From UTCHB3 sp964371075 (lineage in GTDB: Bacteria > Bacteroidota > Ignavibacteria > Ignavibacteriales > Ignavibacteriaceae): a DNA stretch of 64,000 bases. The notes under the pieces are model-generated. The model was not told the DNA's origin, did not search any database, and worked only from the letters and a program-made list of their open reading frames with translations. The translations under genes were made by a program, and so were the position numbers. Location: assembly GCA_964371075.1 (NCBI GenBank), contig CAYJKN010000002.1:434001-498000 (forward strand), given 5' to 3'. The stretch's first letter is position 1; each line of letters starts with the position of its first letter. Shown in pieces: positions 51,613 to 61,373 of the stretch.

Positions 51613-51862
51613 TGTAAACCGCAGAGGCCGCAGAGGTCGCAAAGAGGAGGGGGATGCAGATACACGCAGATTAGACGGAGTTTCGCAGAGAATGGGTTGG
51701 GATGGTTCCACGGATTTCACGGATTTGACACGGATTCTCACGGATGTTTTTTGGCTAATCCCCTCTGTGTGCTCTGTGGTTTTAACCTCCTTTGTGTTCT
51801 TTGCAGTTCCGGTAAATCTTCCACCACCTTTACAAGGAGGGGGTCAGGGGGCGGTATCTAAA
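51613..51862. repeat. Mosaic of at least four repeat types
   Basis: In order: a CGCAGAG left arm (AACCGCAGAGGCCGCAGAGG, 51616), CAGATACACGCAGATTAGAC, four CACGGATT units (51706-51746), right arms CCCTCTGTGTGCTCTGTGG and CCTTTGTGTTCTTTGCAG, and finally CACCTTTACAAGGAGGGGGT, a palindromic-type end. Nothing coding is supported here. The block fills the gap between convergent wecB and dinB-like genes. Confidence 0.8.
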
Positions 51863-52421
51863 GAGGAAATCCCGGATGTTCCATAACTCTTTGTGCCTGG
51901 AGGATATGCCGTTTTTCGTGATAGGTCAGGATTAGAAGCACTTCGCCGAGTGAAAATTTCATGAGGGAGGTGACGGGAGATGAAATCTTGTTAGCATTAA
52001 GATCAAGTTCGCGGCTGTTTTCTACAAGTTCTGCAAGTTTGTTATGGGCAGAGAGAAAATCTTCGAATACACGGCGGGTAAGATTACCTTTTGTGGGTGC
52101 AAAAGATGAAGGATTAGGCATTTTAACCGCTGAATCAGGGTGCATTGTTTTCAGGAAGATTCCACCTGTGAGTGAAGTATGGAACATCATATTTCCCGAT
52201 GATTTTTTAGGGTCGGCCATAACCCGATCGATCTCTTTCCCATAAGTTCTAAAACTGACAGCGATATGGTCGAGGCATTCCGCGATGCTCCACTTCTTTT
52301 TCTCGGGTTTCCAGTTGATCTGGGTTTCACTCAAACCTGTAAAATTATCATTCATAATTTTAATCGATTCGGTTAAAAGCTCATGCAGGTCTTTAAATAA
52401 AATGTCGATTTGAGTATTCAT
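51858..52421 (-). CDS. DinB family protein
   Basis: A 187-residue four-helix protein of the DinB/YfiT superfamily. WKPEKKKWSIAECLDHIAVS holds the first metal-type His, and LILTYHEKRHILQAQRV near the C-terminus holds the others. Such proteins are metal-dependent and often transfer thiols, but the substrate is unknown. I used the ATG at 52421 because a longer frame from 52472 has no domain similarity. The 3' end runs into repeat DNA. Confidence 0.85.
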   Translation of the reverse strand: MNTQIDILFKDLHELLTESIKIMNDNFTGLSETQINWKPEKKKWSIAECLDHIAVSFRTYGKEIDRVMADPKKSSGNMMFHTSLTGGIFLKTMHPDSAVKMPNPSSFAPTKGNLTRRVFEDFLSAHNKLAELVENSRELDLNANKISSPVTSLMKFSLGEVLLILTYHEKRHILQAQRVMEHPGFPL

Positions 52422-52488
52422 TTTGCCGTTCCCGGGAAGTGGAAAAAACGCTAAATTGCCAAACAATAACAATTAATTAAATAAGTTC

Positions 52489-55056
52489 ATGAAAAATATA
52501 AAAACTTTTGTTTTTTCCGCTATAATTCTTCTACCTCTCCTCTTAATAATGCAAGATTTGAGTCCAAGATTCAAGAAAAGCTTTGACTTTCGACCCTCGG
52601 AGTGGTTCCACGGTCAAAGGGCTTATCCTTATGATGATTATTCTCTTGAAAGTTACCACAAAGCGATTCTTGTTAAAGAGAGAATGGAAGTGTCGGGGGA
52701 TGCAATTTCTTCAACAGCGTGGGAAGCGGTTGGACCCTCTAACATCGGTGGCAGAATCACCGCGCTTGTTATTGATCCGGCTGACACAAATACGATAATT
52801 TTAGGAGCTGCGGCGGGTGGGATATTCAAAAGTACCAACGGTGGTGCCTCCTGGATGCCAAAAACAGATCAATGGAAATCACTTTCGATTGGTGCTTTGG
52901 CGATGGACAACAACAATCCAAATATTATTTATTGTGGAACAGGTGAAGCGAACATCAGTACCGATTCTTATGCGGGATTTGGGATGTTGAAGTCAACTGA
53001 CAAAGGGGATACCTGGTTCCCATCGGGGCTTGAAAATTCAAGACATATTGGTGAAATAAAGGTGCATCCTTCCAATTCCAATTTGATTTTTGCAGCAGTA
53101 AGCGGCGGGCTTTATACAAAAAGTCCCGATCGTGGGATTTACCGTTCAACCGACGCTGGAACAACATGGGAGAAGGTACTTTATGTGTCAGACTCCACTT
53201 CTGCAATTGATGTTGATGTTGATCCTGATGATGTAAACATAGTTTATGCTGCGATGTGGGAACGGCTCAGAAGTCCTTCCTACAGAAAAGCAGCCGGTGC
53301 TTCCACAGCATTTTACAGATCCACCGATGGTGGCGCAACCTGGTCAAAAAACATAACCGGTTTGCCAATAAATAATAATCGTTTGGGGAGGATCAGCATA
53401 GCTGTGGCGCCGTCGGATCCAAATATTGTTTATGCACTTTATAAGTCTTCCACAAATGCAAATGGAAATGACCACAAATTTTTTGGTTTCTATAAATCAA
53501 CTGATAAGGGAGCAAGTTTTACCAGGATGCAGGATGGGATACTTCCGGGTGAATTTTCATCTTTTGGTTGGTATTTTGGGCAACTGGATGTTGCGCCTGA
53601 CAACCCAAACAAAGTATATCTTGGTGAGATTGATGTGCTCTATTCCTCGAATGGTGGCACTTCCTGGGCAAACATCACCAATGCATATTCAGCCTGGACA
53701 TGGGATATGCAACATCCTGATCATCACACTTTATGGATCAACCCATATAATACAAACAATATAATAGTTGGAAATGACGGCGGGGTTTTCAAAACCTGGC
53801 AGGGAAGGGACAACTGGTATAAACTAAAAGACCTCCCGATTTCACAATTTTATGCGATGGAGGTTGATTATTTGAATCCCGCTCGTGTGCTTGGCGGAAC
53901 CCAGGACAACGGAACCATCATGACCAGAAGTGGCGGTATCGACAACTGGGAGGAGATTTATGGCGGTGACGGTTTCCATTGCAAAGTTGATCCAACCAAT
54001 TCGCAAATAATTTACGCATGTTATCAAAACGGTGGTTTGGGTAGAAGTGATGATGGCGGATTTAGTTTTTTGGGAATTACCGACGGGCTCGATCTTGAAA
54101 GAACAAACTGGTCATCACCTTATATCCTTGATCCCGTCACTCCGCAAACTGCCTATTTTGGAAGTTATAAACTGCATAAATCGACAAACAAAGGAGATAT
54201 CTGGACTGCGATTAGCCCGGATCTGACAAAGGGGGCAAACGGTGTTCTTGGAACGATTACGGCTGTTTCGGCGGCACAGTTTGGAGATTCTCGAGTACTC
54301 GTTACGGGTGCAAATGACGGAAGTGTTTATGTATCCACCGATTGGGGGACCACCTGGAACAACAGAACGGGTACTCTTCCAAACAGATATGTAACTGATG
54401 TTGTTGTGGATAAAGTAAATCCAAGCCGGATTTTTGTTACACTTAGTGGTTATAATCGTGATCTGACAAATCCACATGTATTCTTGTCAACAAATTTTGG
54501 AGAAAGTTGGAACGATATATCCGGAAATCTTCCGGATGTTCCTGTCAATTCCTTGATTATCGATCAGGAAAGGGATTCCGTCCTGTTTGTAGGGACTGAT
54601 GTGGGAGTTTTCTTTACCAAAGACCTTGGTACCACCTGGTATGTTGCCGGAACCGGACTTCCCAATTCCCCGGTGTTTGATATTGTTTATCATGCACCAA
54701 CTCAGATGCTTTATGCAGGTACACACGGAAGATCGATTTTTGCACTTGATGTATCGATTCTTACAGGAATCAAGGAAAATGAAACTACCCGGCTCGATTT
54801 TCAGTTAAATGGTAACTACCCCAACCCATTTAATCCTTCAACAAAGATAGAGTTTGTTATTGGAGTGAAGGGTGAATATAAATTAAGTGTCTTTAATGCA
54901 ACTGGCGAACTGGTGGCAAACCTGTTGAATGGCGAATTTGAACCGGGAAAATATTCGGCACAATTTTCGGGGAATGGATATCCTTCAGGAGTCTATTTTT
55001 ACCGTTTGCAGGGGATGGGGAAAACTGCCACGGGAAAAATGGTATTGCTTAAGTAG
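52489..55056 (+). CDS. Large secreted BNR/sortilin-like repeat protein with type IX sorting domain
   Basis: An 855-residue exported protein. A hydrophobic N-terminal signal (FVFSAIILLPLLLIM) is followed by WEAVGPSNIGGRITALVIDP and at least nine BNR/Asp-box-like turns (STNGGASW, STDKGDTW, STDAGTTW, STDGGATW, SSNGGTSW, STDWGTTW), consistent with two beta-propellers as in VPS10/sortilin-like glycosidase-type proteins. The last ~80 residues (NYPNPFNPSTKIEF ... KMVLLK) are a type A T9SS signal. It is probably anchored at or released from the outer surface. It is unrelated in detail to the cargo at 9357. Confidence 0.87.
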   Translation: MKNIKTFVFSAIILLPLLLIMQDLSPRFKKSFDFRPSEWFHGQRAYPYDDYSLESYHKAILVKERMEVSGDAISSTAWEAVGPSNIGGRITALVIDPADTNTIILGAAAGGIFKSTNGGASWMPKTDQWKSLSIGALAMDNNNPNIIYCGTGEANISTDSYAGFGMLKSTDKGDTWFPSGLENSRHIGEIKVHPSNSNLIFAAVSGGLYTKSPDRGIYRSTDAGTTWEKVLYVSDSTSAIDVDVDPDDVNIVYAAMWERLRSPSYRKAAGASTAFYRSTDGGATWSKNITGLPINNNRLGRISIAVAPSDPNIVYALYKSSTNANGNDHKFFGFYKSTDKGASFTRMQDGILPGEFSSFGWYFGQLDVAPDNPNKVYLGEIDVLYSSNGGTSWANITNAYSAWTWDMQHPDHHTLWINPYNTNNIIVGNDGGVFKTWQGRDNWYKLKDLPISQFYAMEVDYLNPARVLGGTQDNGTIMTRSGGIDNWEEIYGGDGFHCKVDPTNSQIIYACYQNGGLGRSDDGGFSFLGITDGLDLERTNWSSPYILDPVTPQTAYFGSYKLHKSTNKGDIWTAISPDLTKGANGVLGTITAVSAAQFGDSRVLVTGANDGSVYVSTDWGTTWNNRTGTLPNRYVTDVVVDKVNPSRIFVTLSGYNRDLTNPHVFLSTNFGESWNDISGNLPDVPVNSLIIDQERDSVLFVGTDVGVFFTKDLGTTWYVAGTGLPNSPVFDIVYHAPTQMLYAGTHGRSIFALDVSILTGIKENETTRLDFQLNGNYPNPFNPSTKIEFVIGVKGEYKLSVFNATGELVANLLNGEFEPGKYSAQFSGNGYPSGVYFYRLQGMGKTATGKMVLLK

Positions 55057-55066
55057 ATTGAGTTAA

Positions 55067-55235
55067 ACCACAGAGCACACAGAAGGCACAGAGAAAGAGG
55101 ACGCAAATACACTCGGATTAAACGGATTTTCGCAGAGGGAGAAATTTATTTCTCTCCTTCCGTGTGATCGGTGCGCTCTGTGGTTTTAACCTTTTCTTTG
55201 CGGTTTAACTCAAAATCCCTAGTGTGCTCTGTGGT
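55067..55235. repeat. CACAGAG-type inverted repeat interrupted by other repeats
   Basis: The left arm ACCACAGAGCACACAGAAGG and right arms GTGCGCTCTGTGGTTTTAAC and GTGTGCTCTGTGGTGTTT enclose TACACTCGGATTAAACGG and a CTTTGCGGTTTAAC fragment. It occupies the gap between the T9SS cargo gene and hflX. Confidence 0.75.
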
Positions 55236-55261
55236 GTTTAAAAGCTTTAAGAAAGAAAAAA

Positions 55262-56527
55262 TTGATAGATATTAAACAAACGAAGACTGAGCGGGCGATC
55301 CTGGTTGGTGTGCGCATAGGGCAGACACCGCGGGAAACGGCTCAGGAACATATAGATGAGTTGGAAGAGCTTCTTGCAACAGCCGGAGGAGAGACTGTTA
55401 TAAAAATTCAGCAGGACAGGCAACGGCTTGATTCAGCTTTTTATGTCGGTAAAGGAAAAGCTCATGAGATTCTTGATTTGATAGAACCCAATGAGATTGA
55501 TCTTATAGTTTTTGATGATGATCTGTCCATGATTCAGGTACGAAATCTCAGCAACCTTTTCGACAAAAAGGTTATCGATAGAAGTGGGCTTATTCTCGAT
55601 ATATTTGCCTCAAGAGCGCGTACCAAAGAGGCCAGGACACAAGTGGAGCTTGCTCAGTTGAAATATATGCTCCCGCGACTTACAAGGGCCTGGACACACC
55701 TTTCAAAGCAGTATGGAGGGCTTGGCACTAAAGGCCCCGGTGAAACACAGATTGAAACAGATCGTCGTATCATCCGAGACCGAATTGCAATGCTTTCTGA
55801 AAAATTGAAAGAGATTGAATCGAACCGGGAAACCCAGACCAAAAATCGCAAGGATAAAATCAAAGTCTCTCTTGTTGGATACACCAATGCCGGTAAATCA
55901 ACGATATTTAATCTTCTTACAGAATCTGATGTTTTTGCGGAGGATAAACTTTTTGCAACACTTGATTCAACTACAAGAGTTTTTCAGGTAGATAAAACTC
56001 ATTCAGTTTTGTTAAGCGACACTGTCGGGTTTATCAGAAAACTTCCAGCCCATTTAGTGGCATCTTTTAAAAGTACACTTAATGAGGTAAGAGATGCAGA
56101 CATTCTGCTTCACATAATCGATATAACACACCCTTTTTATGAGGATCATATAAGTGTCGTTAATCAAACCTTAAAAGAATTAAAATTTGAAGATAAAGTG
56201 ATAATGCATGTCTTTAACAAAGTGGATATTCTTGAGGACAAGGATGTAATAGAGCATGTCACTCGAAAATATGAAAATGTGGTAATAGTTTCTGCGATCA
56301 GGGGATTCAGGATCGAGGAATTAAAAAGCATGGTTAAGGATGTAATCGAAGAAAAGTTTGGTGACGAGACTATAGAACTTACATATGCACAGTCAGCGAT
56401 TGTTTCATCTATTCACAATCTCGCAAAGGTTAACGATGTCAAATATGAAGATGACAAGATCATTGTAAAATTTAGAGCAGATAAAATGAATTCAGAGAAA
56501 ATAAGAAGACTTATTGAGAACAGTTAA
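55262..56527 (+). CDS. hflX: GTPase HflX
   Basis: A 421-residue ribosome-associated GTPase that splits or rescues stalled ribosomes. The N-terminal HflX domain shows FYVGKGKAHEI, DDDLSMIQVRNL and IDRSGLILDIFASRARTKEA; GGLGTKGPGETQIETDRR is diagnostic. The G domain follows with GYTNAGKSTIF (G1), DTVGFIRKLP (G3) and NKVD (G4). The TTG start at 55262 gives the full conserved N-terminus. A hairpin terminator follows. Confidence 0.95.
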   Translation: MIDIKQTKTERAILVGVRIGQTPRETAQEHIDELEELLATAGGETVIKIQQDRQRLDSAFYVGKGKAHEILDLIEPNEIDLIVFDDDLSMIQVRNLSNLFDKKVIDRSGLILDIFASRARTKEARTQVELAQLKYMLPRLTRAWTHLSKQYGGLGTKGPGETQIETDRRIIRDRIAMLSEKLKEIESNRETQTKNRKDKIKVSLVGYTNAGKSTIFNLLTESDVFAEDKLFATLDSTTRVFQVDKTHSVLLSDTVGFIRKLPAHLVASFKSTLNEVRDADILLHIIDITHPFYEDHISVVNQTLKELKFEDKVIMHVFNKVDILEDKDVIEHVTRKYENVVIVSAIRGFRIEELKSMVKDVIEEKFGDETIELTYAQSAIVSSIHNLAKVNDVKYEDDKIIVKFRADKMNSEKIRRLIENS

Positions 56528-56536
56528 ATTTTCCAT

Positions 56537-56573
56537 AAAAAAAAGCTGTCATCTTTTCAGGTGACAGCTTTTT
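56537..56573. terminator. Bidirectional intrinsic terminator between hflX and the M14 peptidase gene
   Basis: AAAAAGCTGTCA and TGACAGCTTTTT form a perfect 12-bp stem around a 10-nt loop, with A-run and T-run on either side, so it can end transcripts from both convergent genes. Confidence 0.9.
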
Positions 56574-56593
56574 GAATTTTAAAGAGACAGGAA

Positions 56594-58345
56594 TTATCTG
56601 AATCTGTCGAAGTAGTTGAAATAGCGTTTTCCGTCGTAAACTTTCATTACGGGATAAACCATTTCATTGTTATCATAGAAAGCAGATTTTTTGTAGAAGA
56701 AATCTAGCCTTGCAGCAGGATCATTCTTAAATTCTTCATCTTCTTCGATGTTGAAATAAAAATCTTCTCTTAGATGTGGGTCTTCTTCCATCATTTTTGA
56801 CGCTATTGGCTCAAATACGAAGTCTTCCGCATATTCCTTTTTCTCAAACAGAGCGTTGAAATAACCCCAACTTGCAATTGAATCGGGAGCGAGAGGTTCA
56901 AGCAGATTCAGGATAACTCTAATGGTTCTCTGATTTACAGGGATAAAGAAAGTACCGGGAGGTACTGTAACTTTTTCTGTGAAAGGTGTTACATCAAAAG
57001 TGGCTCTAAACTTGCCTTCATAAGGTTTGGTAGCAAATTCCACATTCGAGAAGCGGTATTTTTCCACTTCAAGTTCGAGTTCCTTGTCAAGATGTTTAAA
57101 AATGATGCCGTGAAGTTTAAGAATTCTTGGCAACCATTTGTGTTCACCGGGAATGAGATAAGCATCCGGAACCTTAACAGTCTTGGTGATTTCCATTTTG
57201 TTAAATAATGGAATCTCTATATCGTTAGGTTCGTCGGTATAACCAATTATTGGACCGCCGGTTATTTCGCTTTCTCTCTCTTCAGTTTTGAAACCTTTAA
57301 AGACAATTGTTTCATTCTCTTCATTGCCCGCGAGCTGAATCGGGAATCTTTTTTTCTCGATAAAGAATTTTTGAATTGATCTTCTGTCTGCAAAGCGACT
57401 GAGGTCTTTCAATTCTTTATGATTATTGTTTATGAACTCAAGAGATTCGGTCATTATACATTTGGTTGCATAAACTCTCTCTTTGTAAGGTTTAAGAGAA
57501 TGAGTTTCAACCAAAAGTGCCAGTCTGTTTTGAAGAGCGGCGTAACCTGTGGAATATCTTGGTTCATACGACCAGGTTTTAATACCTTCTTCGATAGTGG
57601 AACCCACTTTATCGATGTAAGGTGCAGTAACATAACCTTCCCTTTCAACTGCATCAATCACATTGGGGAGAAATACTTCATTACCCCAGATCGAAAGTCG
57701 TCTTTCGAGGTTTTGGTGTTTCTCCATGCCGTAGGTTAGATTATACTGGTAATCCATACCGTTAGTTGTATGAGAATCGATCAGAAGATCGGGAGCCCAG
57801 CCTGAATAGAGTCTTAAAAAGGATTTTATTTCGGCACTGTCGGCTTTCATAAAATCACGATTAAGGTTCAGATTAAGGGCGTTTGTTCTCCATCCCTGTT
57901 TGAGAGGTCCATTTTGATTTGGACGGTTGAAATGGCTCATTCTTTCATGACCATCAACATTAAGGACAGGAACCACAAGTATTGATAAATTTTCGAGTAA
58001 ATACTCTTTTTCCCTTGTGATCAAAATATCACGCAATAACATCATCGAGGCATCTTTGCCCTCAATTTCGCCCGCGTGAATTCCATTATTAAGCAGCACG
58101 ATAGCTTTTGGACTTTTCCGGGTTCTTTTGGGAGTGAATTCTTTTGTTTCAGAAACAACCAAACAAACAATATTTCTGTTCTGGTGTGAAACTCCAAAAG
58201 TAACAAGCTTTGCGTAAGGAGATTTTTCCGATAAATTACGGAAATATTCTACCGTCTCGGCGTAGGACGGTGTGGCCAAATAGTCACTTTTTTCAAAGTA
58301 TGTCAGCCATTCTTCGCCAATGTTTTCTGTGTTATAGTATTGCAT
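56594..58345 (-). CDS. M14 family zinc carboxypeptidase
   Basis: A 583-residue metallopeptidase. NNGIHAGEIEGKDASMMLLR provides the His and Glu zinc ligands, LNLNRDFMKAD the substrate Arg region, DLLIDSHTTNG the second zinc His, and LLVETHSLKPY the catalytic Glu. The domain covers ~1-310; the remaining ~270 residues are an uncharacterised beta-rich extension. No signal peptide is seen, although related proteins are often exported. It is convergent with hflX. Confidence 0.88.
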   Translation of the reverse strand: MQYYNTENIGEEWLTYFEKSDYLATPSYAETVEYFRNLSEKSPYAKLVTFGVSHQNRNIVCLVVSETKEFTPKRTRKSPKAIVLLNNGIHAGEIEGKDASMMLLRDILITREKEYLLENLSILVVPVLNVDGHERMSHFNRPNQNGPLKQGWRTNALNLNLNRDFMKADSAEIKSFLRLYSGWAPDLLIDSHTTNGMDYQYNLTYGMEKHQNLERRLSIWGNEVFLPNVIDAVEREGYVTAPYIDKVGSTIEEGIKTWSYEPRYSTGYAALQNRLALLVETHSLKPYKERVYATKCIMTESLEFINNNHKELKDLSRFADRRSIQKFFIEKKRFPIQLAGNEENETIVFKGFKTEERESEITGGPIIGYTDEPNDIEIPLFNKMEITKTVKVPDAYLIPGEHKWLPRILKLHGIIFKHLDKELELEVEKYRFSNVEFATKPYEGKFRATFDVTPFTEKVTVPPGTFFIPVNQRTIRVILNLLEPLAPDSIASWGYFNALFEKKEYAEDFVFEPIASKMMEEDPHLREDFYFNIEEDEEFKNDPAARLDFFYKKSAFYDNNEMVYPVMKVYDGKRYFNYFDRFR

Positions 58346-58489
58346 TCCACTTTTCTTTAAATTTAAAGAGTATTCTTAAAATATTATGGATTAAGTTCTC
58401 TAAATTAGAGATATAATTTTTTTAAAACAAGAGAAAAAACAGAATTAATTTAAATTTGTAATTTTATTGATTTAACTGACAAAGATTGA

Positions 58490-59869
58490 ATGCAAGAAAA
58501 GAAAATAGCAGTATTGGGAGCCGGTATTTCAGGTTTATGCGTTGCCTACTATCTTAAAAGGAAGGGCTTCACTGTAACTGTATATGAGAAAAGTGGCAGA
58601 GCAGGTGGGCTTATTGATACAGAAAAGAAAAATGATTATCTCCTCGATAAGGGAATTATCTCCGGAATAGAGACAACATCGCTAATTCCCGAACTCGTTG
58701 ATGAGTTGGGTCTTCGGGATTCATTTTTGTATGCAGGCGAAAAAGCAAACCTGAAACAGGCATATATTGGTGGCCGGATTTATGATCTCTCTATGAATCC
58801 AAACAACCTTTTAAAATTTCCACTCTTCACATACAAAACAAAACTGAGGTTCTTTTTTGAGCCATTTCTTCCCCGTACATCAAAAGGTGAAGAAGTTAGT
58901 GTTGCTGATTTTATCAAAAAGAGACTTGGTAAAGAGTTTCTCGACTATGTAATTGAACCCTTTGCAGCGGAAGTTTATGCCGGAGATCCAAAAAAGTTGA
59001 ACATCAAAGCCGCATATCCAAAGTTATTTAAACTTGAGCAGGATTATGGGAGCATCATCAAGGGGTTCAAAAAAGCACCATTCGAACAAAAAAAGAGAGA
59101 TGAGCTTGAGGGGAGTGGAAGGCTTTTCAGTTTTAAACAAGGGATGAGCCAACTTACAGAGTCTCTTGCTTCAAATTTGAATTTAAGAATCAACTACCTT
59201 CATGATATCCTTAAAATTTCCCATAAAGGGGATCAGTTTGAACTTCAGGTCAACAAAAAAGGGGATACCCGGGTAGAACTATTTGATTTTGTAATTTCAA
59301 CCCTGCCTGCCGGTGTCCTGTCTGATGCATTAGGTGACATTGACAAATCTCTTGCAGAAACGCTTGATAAAGTTGAATATGCACCACTTACACAGGTATA
59401 TGTTTCATATCTGAAACAAGACCTTGAAATCTCTACTAAAGGGTACACTGTCTTAATACCCGCAATAGAGAACAGGGAAGTGTTAAATATTACTCATGTG
59501 TCGGGACTGTTTGAAGGAAGATGTCCTGGAGATCGTCACCTGTTTTCTGTGATAATGGGAGGAAATCGAAACGGAGACCTTACTGCAATTGATCAAAAAG
59601 AGATCAATAAAAAAGCAATAGCCACTCTTTCTGAGATATTTAAGGCAAAAGACAAACCTGTTTTTGTTACTGCAAAGAGCTGGAAAAAGGGTGTGCCACA
59701 GTATGGCGGGGAGTATTTCCATCTAAAAGAGAAAATTGAAAAATTTGAAAAAGAAAACCGGGGTATTTTTATCTCGGGGAATTTTTCGGGTGGGGTCTCG
59801 ATTGGGGATTCCATTCTTAACGCTTACAAAACATCAGAGCGGGTAGCCCGCTTTATTCAACAAAATTAG
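58490..59869 (+). CDS. hemG: Protoporphyrinogen/coproporphyrinogen oxidase (HemY type)
   Basis: A 459-residue FAD enzyme of haem synthesis. VLGAGISGLCVAYYLKRKG binds FAD and YEKSGRAGGLI follows. The middle part has YVIEPFAAEVYAGDPKKL, typical of oxygen-dependent PPOX. NFSGGVSIGDSILNAYKTSE at the C-terminus completes the FAD site. Whether it uses protoporphyrinogen or coproporphyrinogen cannot be decided from sequence. It is followed after 13 nt by glgA, so the two may share a transcript. Confidence 0.88.
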   Translation: MQEKKIAVLGAGISGLCVAYYLKRKGFTVTVYEKSGRAGGLIDTEKKNDYLLDKGIISGIETTSLIPELVDELGLRDSFLYAGEKANLKQAYIGGRIYDLSMNPNNLLKFPLFTYKTKLRFFFEPFLPRTSKGEEVSVADFIKKRLGKEFLDYVIEPFAAEVYAGDPKKLNIKAAYPKLFKLEQDYGSIIKGFKKAPFEQKKRDELEGSGRLFSFKQGMSQLTESLASNLNLRINYLHDILKISHKGDQFELQVNKKGDTRVELFDFVISTLPAGVLSDALGDIDKSLAETLDKVEYAPLTQVYVSYLKQDLEISTKGYTVLIPAIENREVLNITHVSGLFEGRCPGDRHLFSVIMGGNRNGDLTAIDQKEINKKAIATLSEIFKAKDKPVFVTAKSWKKGVPQYGGEYFHLKEKIEKFEKENRGIFISGNFSGGVSIGDSILNAYKTSERVARFIQQN

Positions 59870-59882
59870 AATTGGACAGATA

Positions 59883-61370
59883 ATGCGAATTGCTTTTGTT
59901 TCATCCGAGGTGTTCCCTTATGCAAAAGCCGGGGGACTGGGGGATGTTTCCGGTGCACTGCCAAAAGCCCTTCAAAAATTAGGGCATTCAGTTAAGGTTT
60001 TTATCCCAAAATATTCTGCTATCAACTTTGAGGGGATACACCTCGAATACTCGGCTGAGATTGGTGAAATGCCAATCAGAGTTGCCGGTCAGGTGCGGAA
60101 TACACGCGTATTTAAATCCATGATGACTGATTCCAGAGTAGAAATTTATTTTATCGATTGTCCCTGGTATTTCGACAGATGGGGTCACGATGGTAAACCT
60201 TTGATTTATACTGATCATGCAGATGAAGACGAAAGATTTATACATTTTACCAAAGCGGTGATCGAAGCTCTTCAAAGATTGCAGTGGGCTCCTGATGTAA
60301 TCAATGTAAATGATTGGCCCACGGCACTCCTCCCCCTCATGATTAAAGATAACTATAATTGGGATCGTTTTTATGACAGGGTGGCCACCGTGATATCGAT
60401 TCACAACATTGGATATCAGGGAAGATTCCCCAAGGAAACTCTTGGGAAAGCAGAATTGCGAAAGGATCTCTTTTTTGACAACAGTCCCATCGAGGTATGG
60501 GGGTCAGTTTGTTTCCTTAAAGCCGGTTTAATGTATGCGGATGCGATCAACACCGTCAGTCCAACCTATGCCATGGAAATAACCACTTCCGAGTATGGTG
60601 AAGGGCTTGAGGGAGTATTACATTACCGAATTAATGATTTTTGGGGAATACTAAATGGTGTGGATTATTCTGTCTGGAATACCGATAAAGATGAGTTAAT
60701 CCCTTATGCATACACTAAAGAAGACTTGTCAGGCAAATACGAGAACAAAAAATATCTGCTTTCAAAAACAGGACAACCTTATCACCCGAATGTTCCACTA
60801 ATTGGAATAATCTCCCGATTAGTCAGTCAAAAAGGTTTTGATCTCATTGCTGATTCAATCAACGATTTGATGAAATTTAATGCACAATGGGTTATTCTTG
60901 GGAGTGGTGAATACAGATATGAAGAATTATTCCGCTTCCTGGCTCAGACTTACCCTGAAAAAGTTTCATTTCTGAATGCAAAAGATGAAAGAGCTGCTCA
61001 CCTGATTGAGGCAGCGAGCGACATCTTCCTGATGCCCTCAAAATATGAACCGTGTGGGTTAAACCAAATCTACAGTCTAAAATATGGAACGGTGCCTGTT
61101 GTCAGAAGAACAGGTGGTTTGGCTGACACAGTTGTTGATTGGGATGAAAGCCGTCATCATGGTTCGTTTGCCGGGAACGGTTTCAGTTTCTTTGATTATA
61201 CAGGTGAAGCGTTGGTTTCAAGTCTTGAAAGAGCACTTAAATGTTACCATCAAAAAAGTGTCTGGAATCAAATAATCCATAACGGTATGATACAAAATTA
61301 TTCATGGAAACAGTCTGCCCGGCATTATGAGAAGATGTATGAACATGCCATAATGAAAAGACGAGGATAG
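59883..61370 (+). CDS. glgA: Glycogen synthase (ADP-glucose type)
   Basis: A 495-residue GT5 enzyme that extends alpha-1,4-glucan from ADP-glucose. SSEVFPYAKAGGLGDVSGAL holds the KxGGL donor motif (here Lys-Ala-Gly-Gly-Leu), HNIGYQGRFPK and NGVDYSVWN are family blocks, and PSKYEPCGLNQIYSLKYGTV contains the catalytic E-x7-E region. Length is normal. A terminator and an inverted repeat follow. Confidence 0.95.
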   Translation: MRIAFVSSEVFPYAKAGGLGDVSGALPKALQKLGHSVKVFIPKYSAINFEGIHLEYSAEIGEMPIRVAGQVRNTRVFKSMMTDSRVEIYFIDCPWYFDRWGHDGKPLIYTDHADEDERFIHFTKAVIEALQRLQWAPDVINVNDWPTALLPLMIKDNYNWDRFYDRVATVISIHNIGYQGRFPKETLGKAELRKDLFFDNSPIEVWGSVCFLKAGLMYADAINTVSPTYAMEITTSEYGEGLEGVLHYRINDFWGILNGVDYSVWNTDKDELIPYAYTKEDLSGKYENKKYLLSKTGQPYHPNVPLIGIISRLVSQKGFDLIADSINDLMKFNAQWVILGSGEYRYEELFRFLAQTYPEKVSFLNAKDERAAHLIEAASDIFLMPSKYEPCGLNQIYSLKYGTVPVVRRTGGLADTVVDWDESRHHGSFAGNGFSFFDYTGEALVSSLERALKCYHQKSVWNQIIHNGMIQNYSWKQSARHYEKMYEHAIMKRRG

Positions 61371-61373
61371 GCA

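Noticed and set aside
7119..55261. Interspersed repeats as a CRISPR array.
   Set aside because: Units are adjacent 9-mers in inverted arms, without regular unique spacers, and no cas genes are present.
56537..56573. The hairpin as another interspersed repeat.
   Set aside because: It has no similarity to the repeat arms and carries the A- and T-runs of a normal bidirectional terminator.
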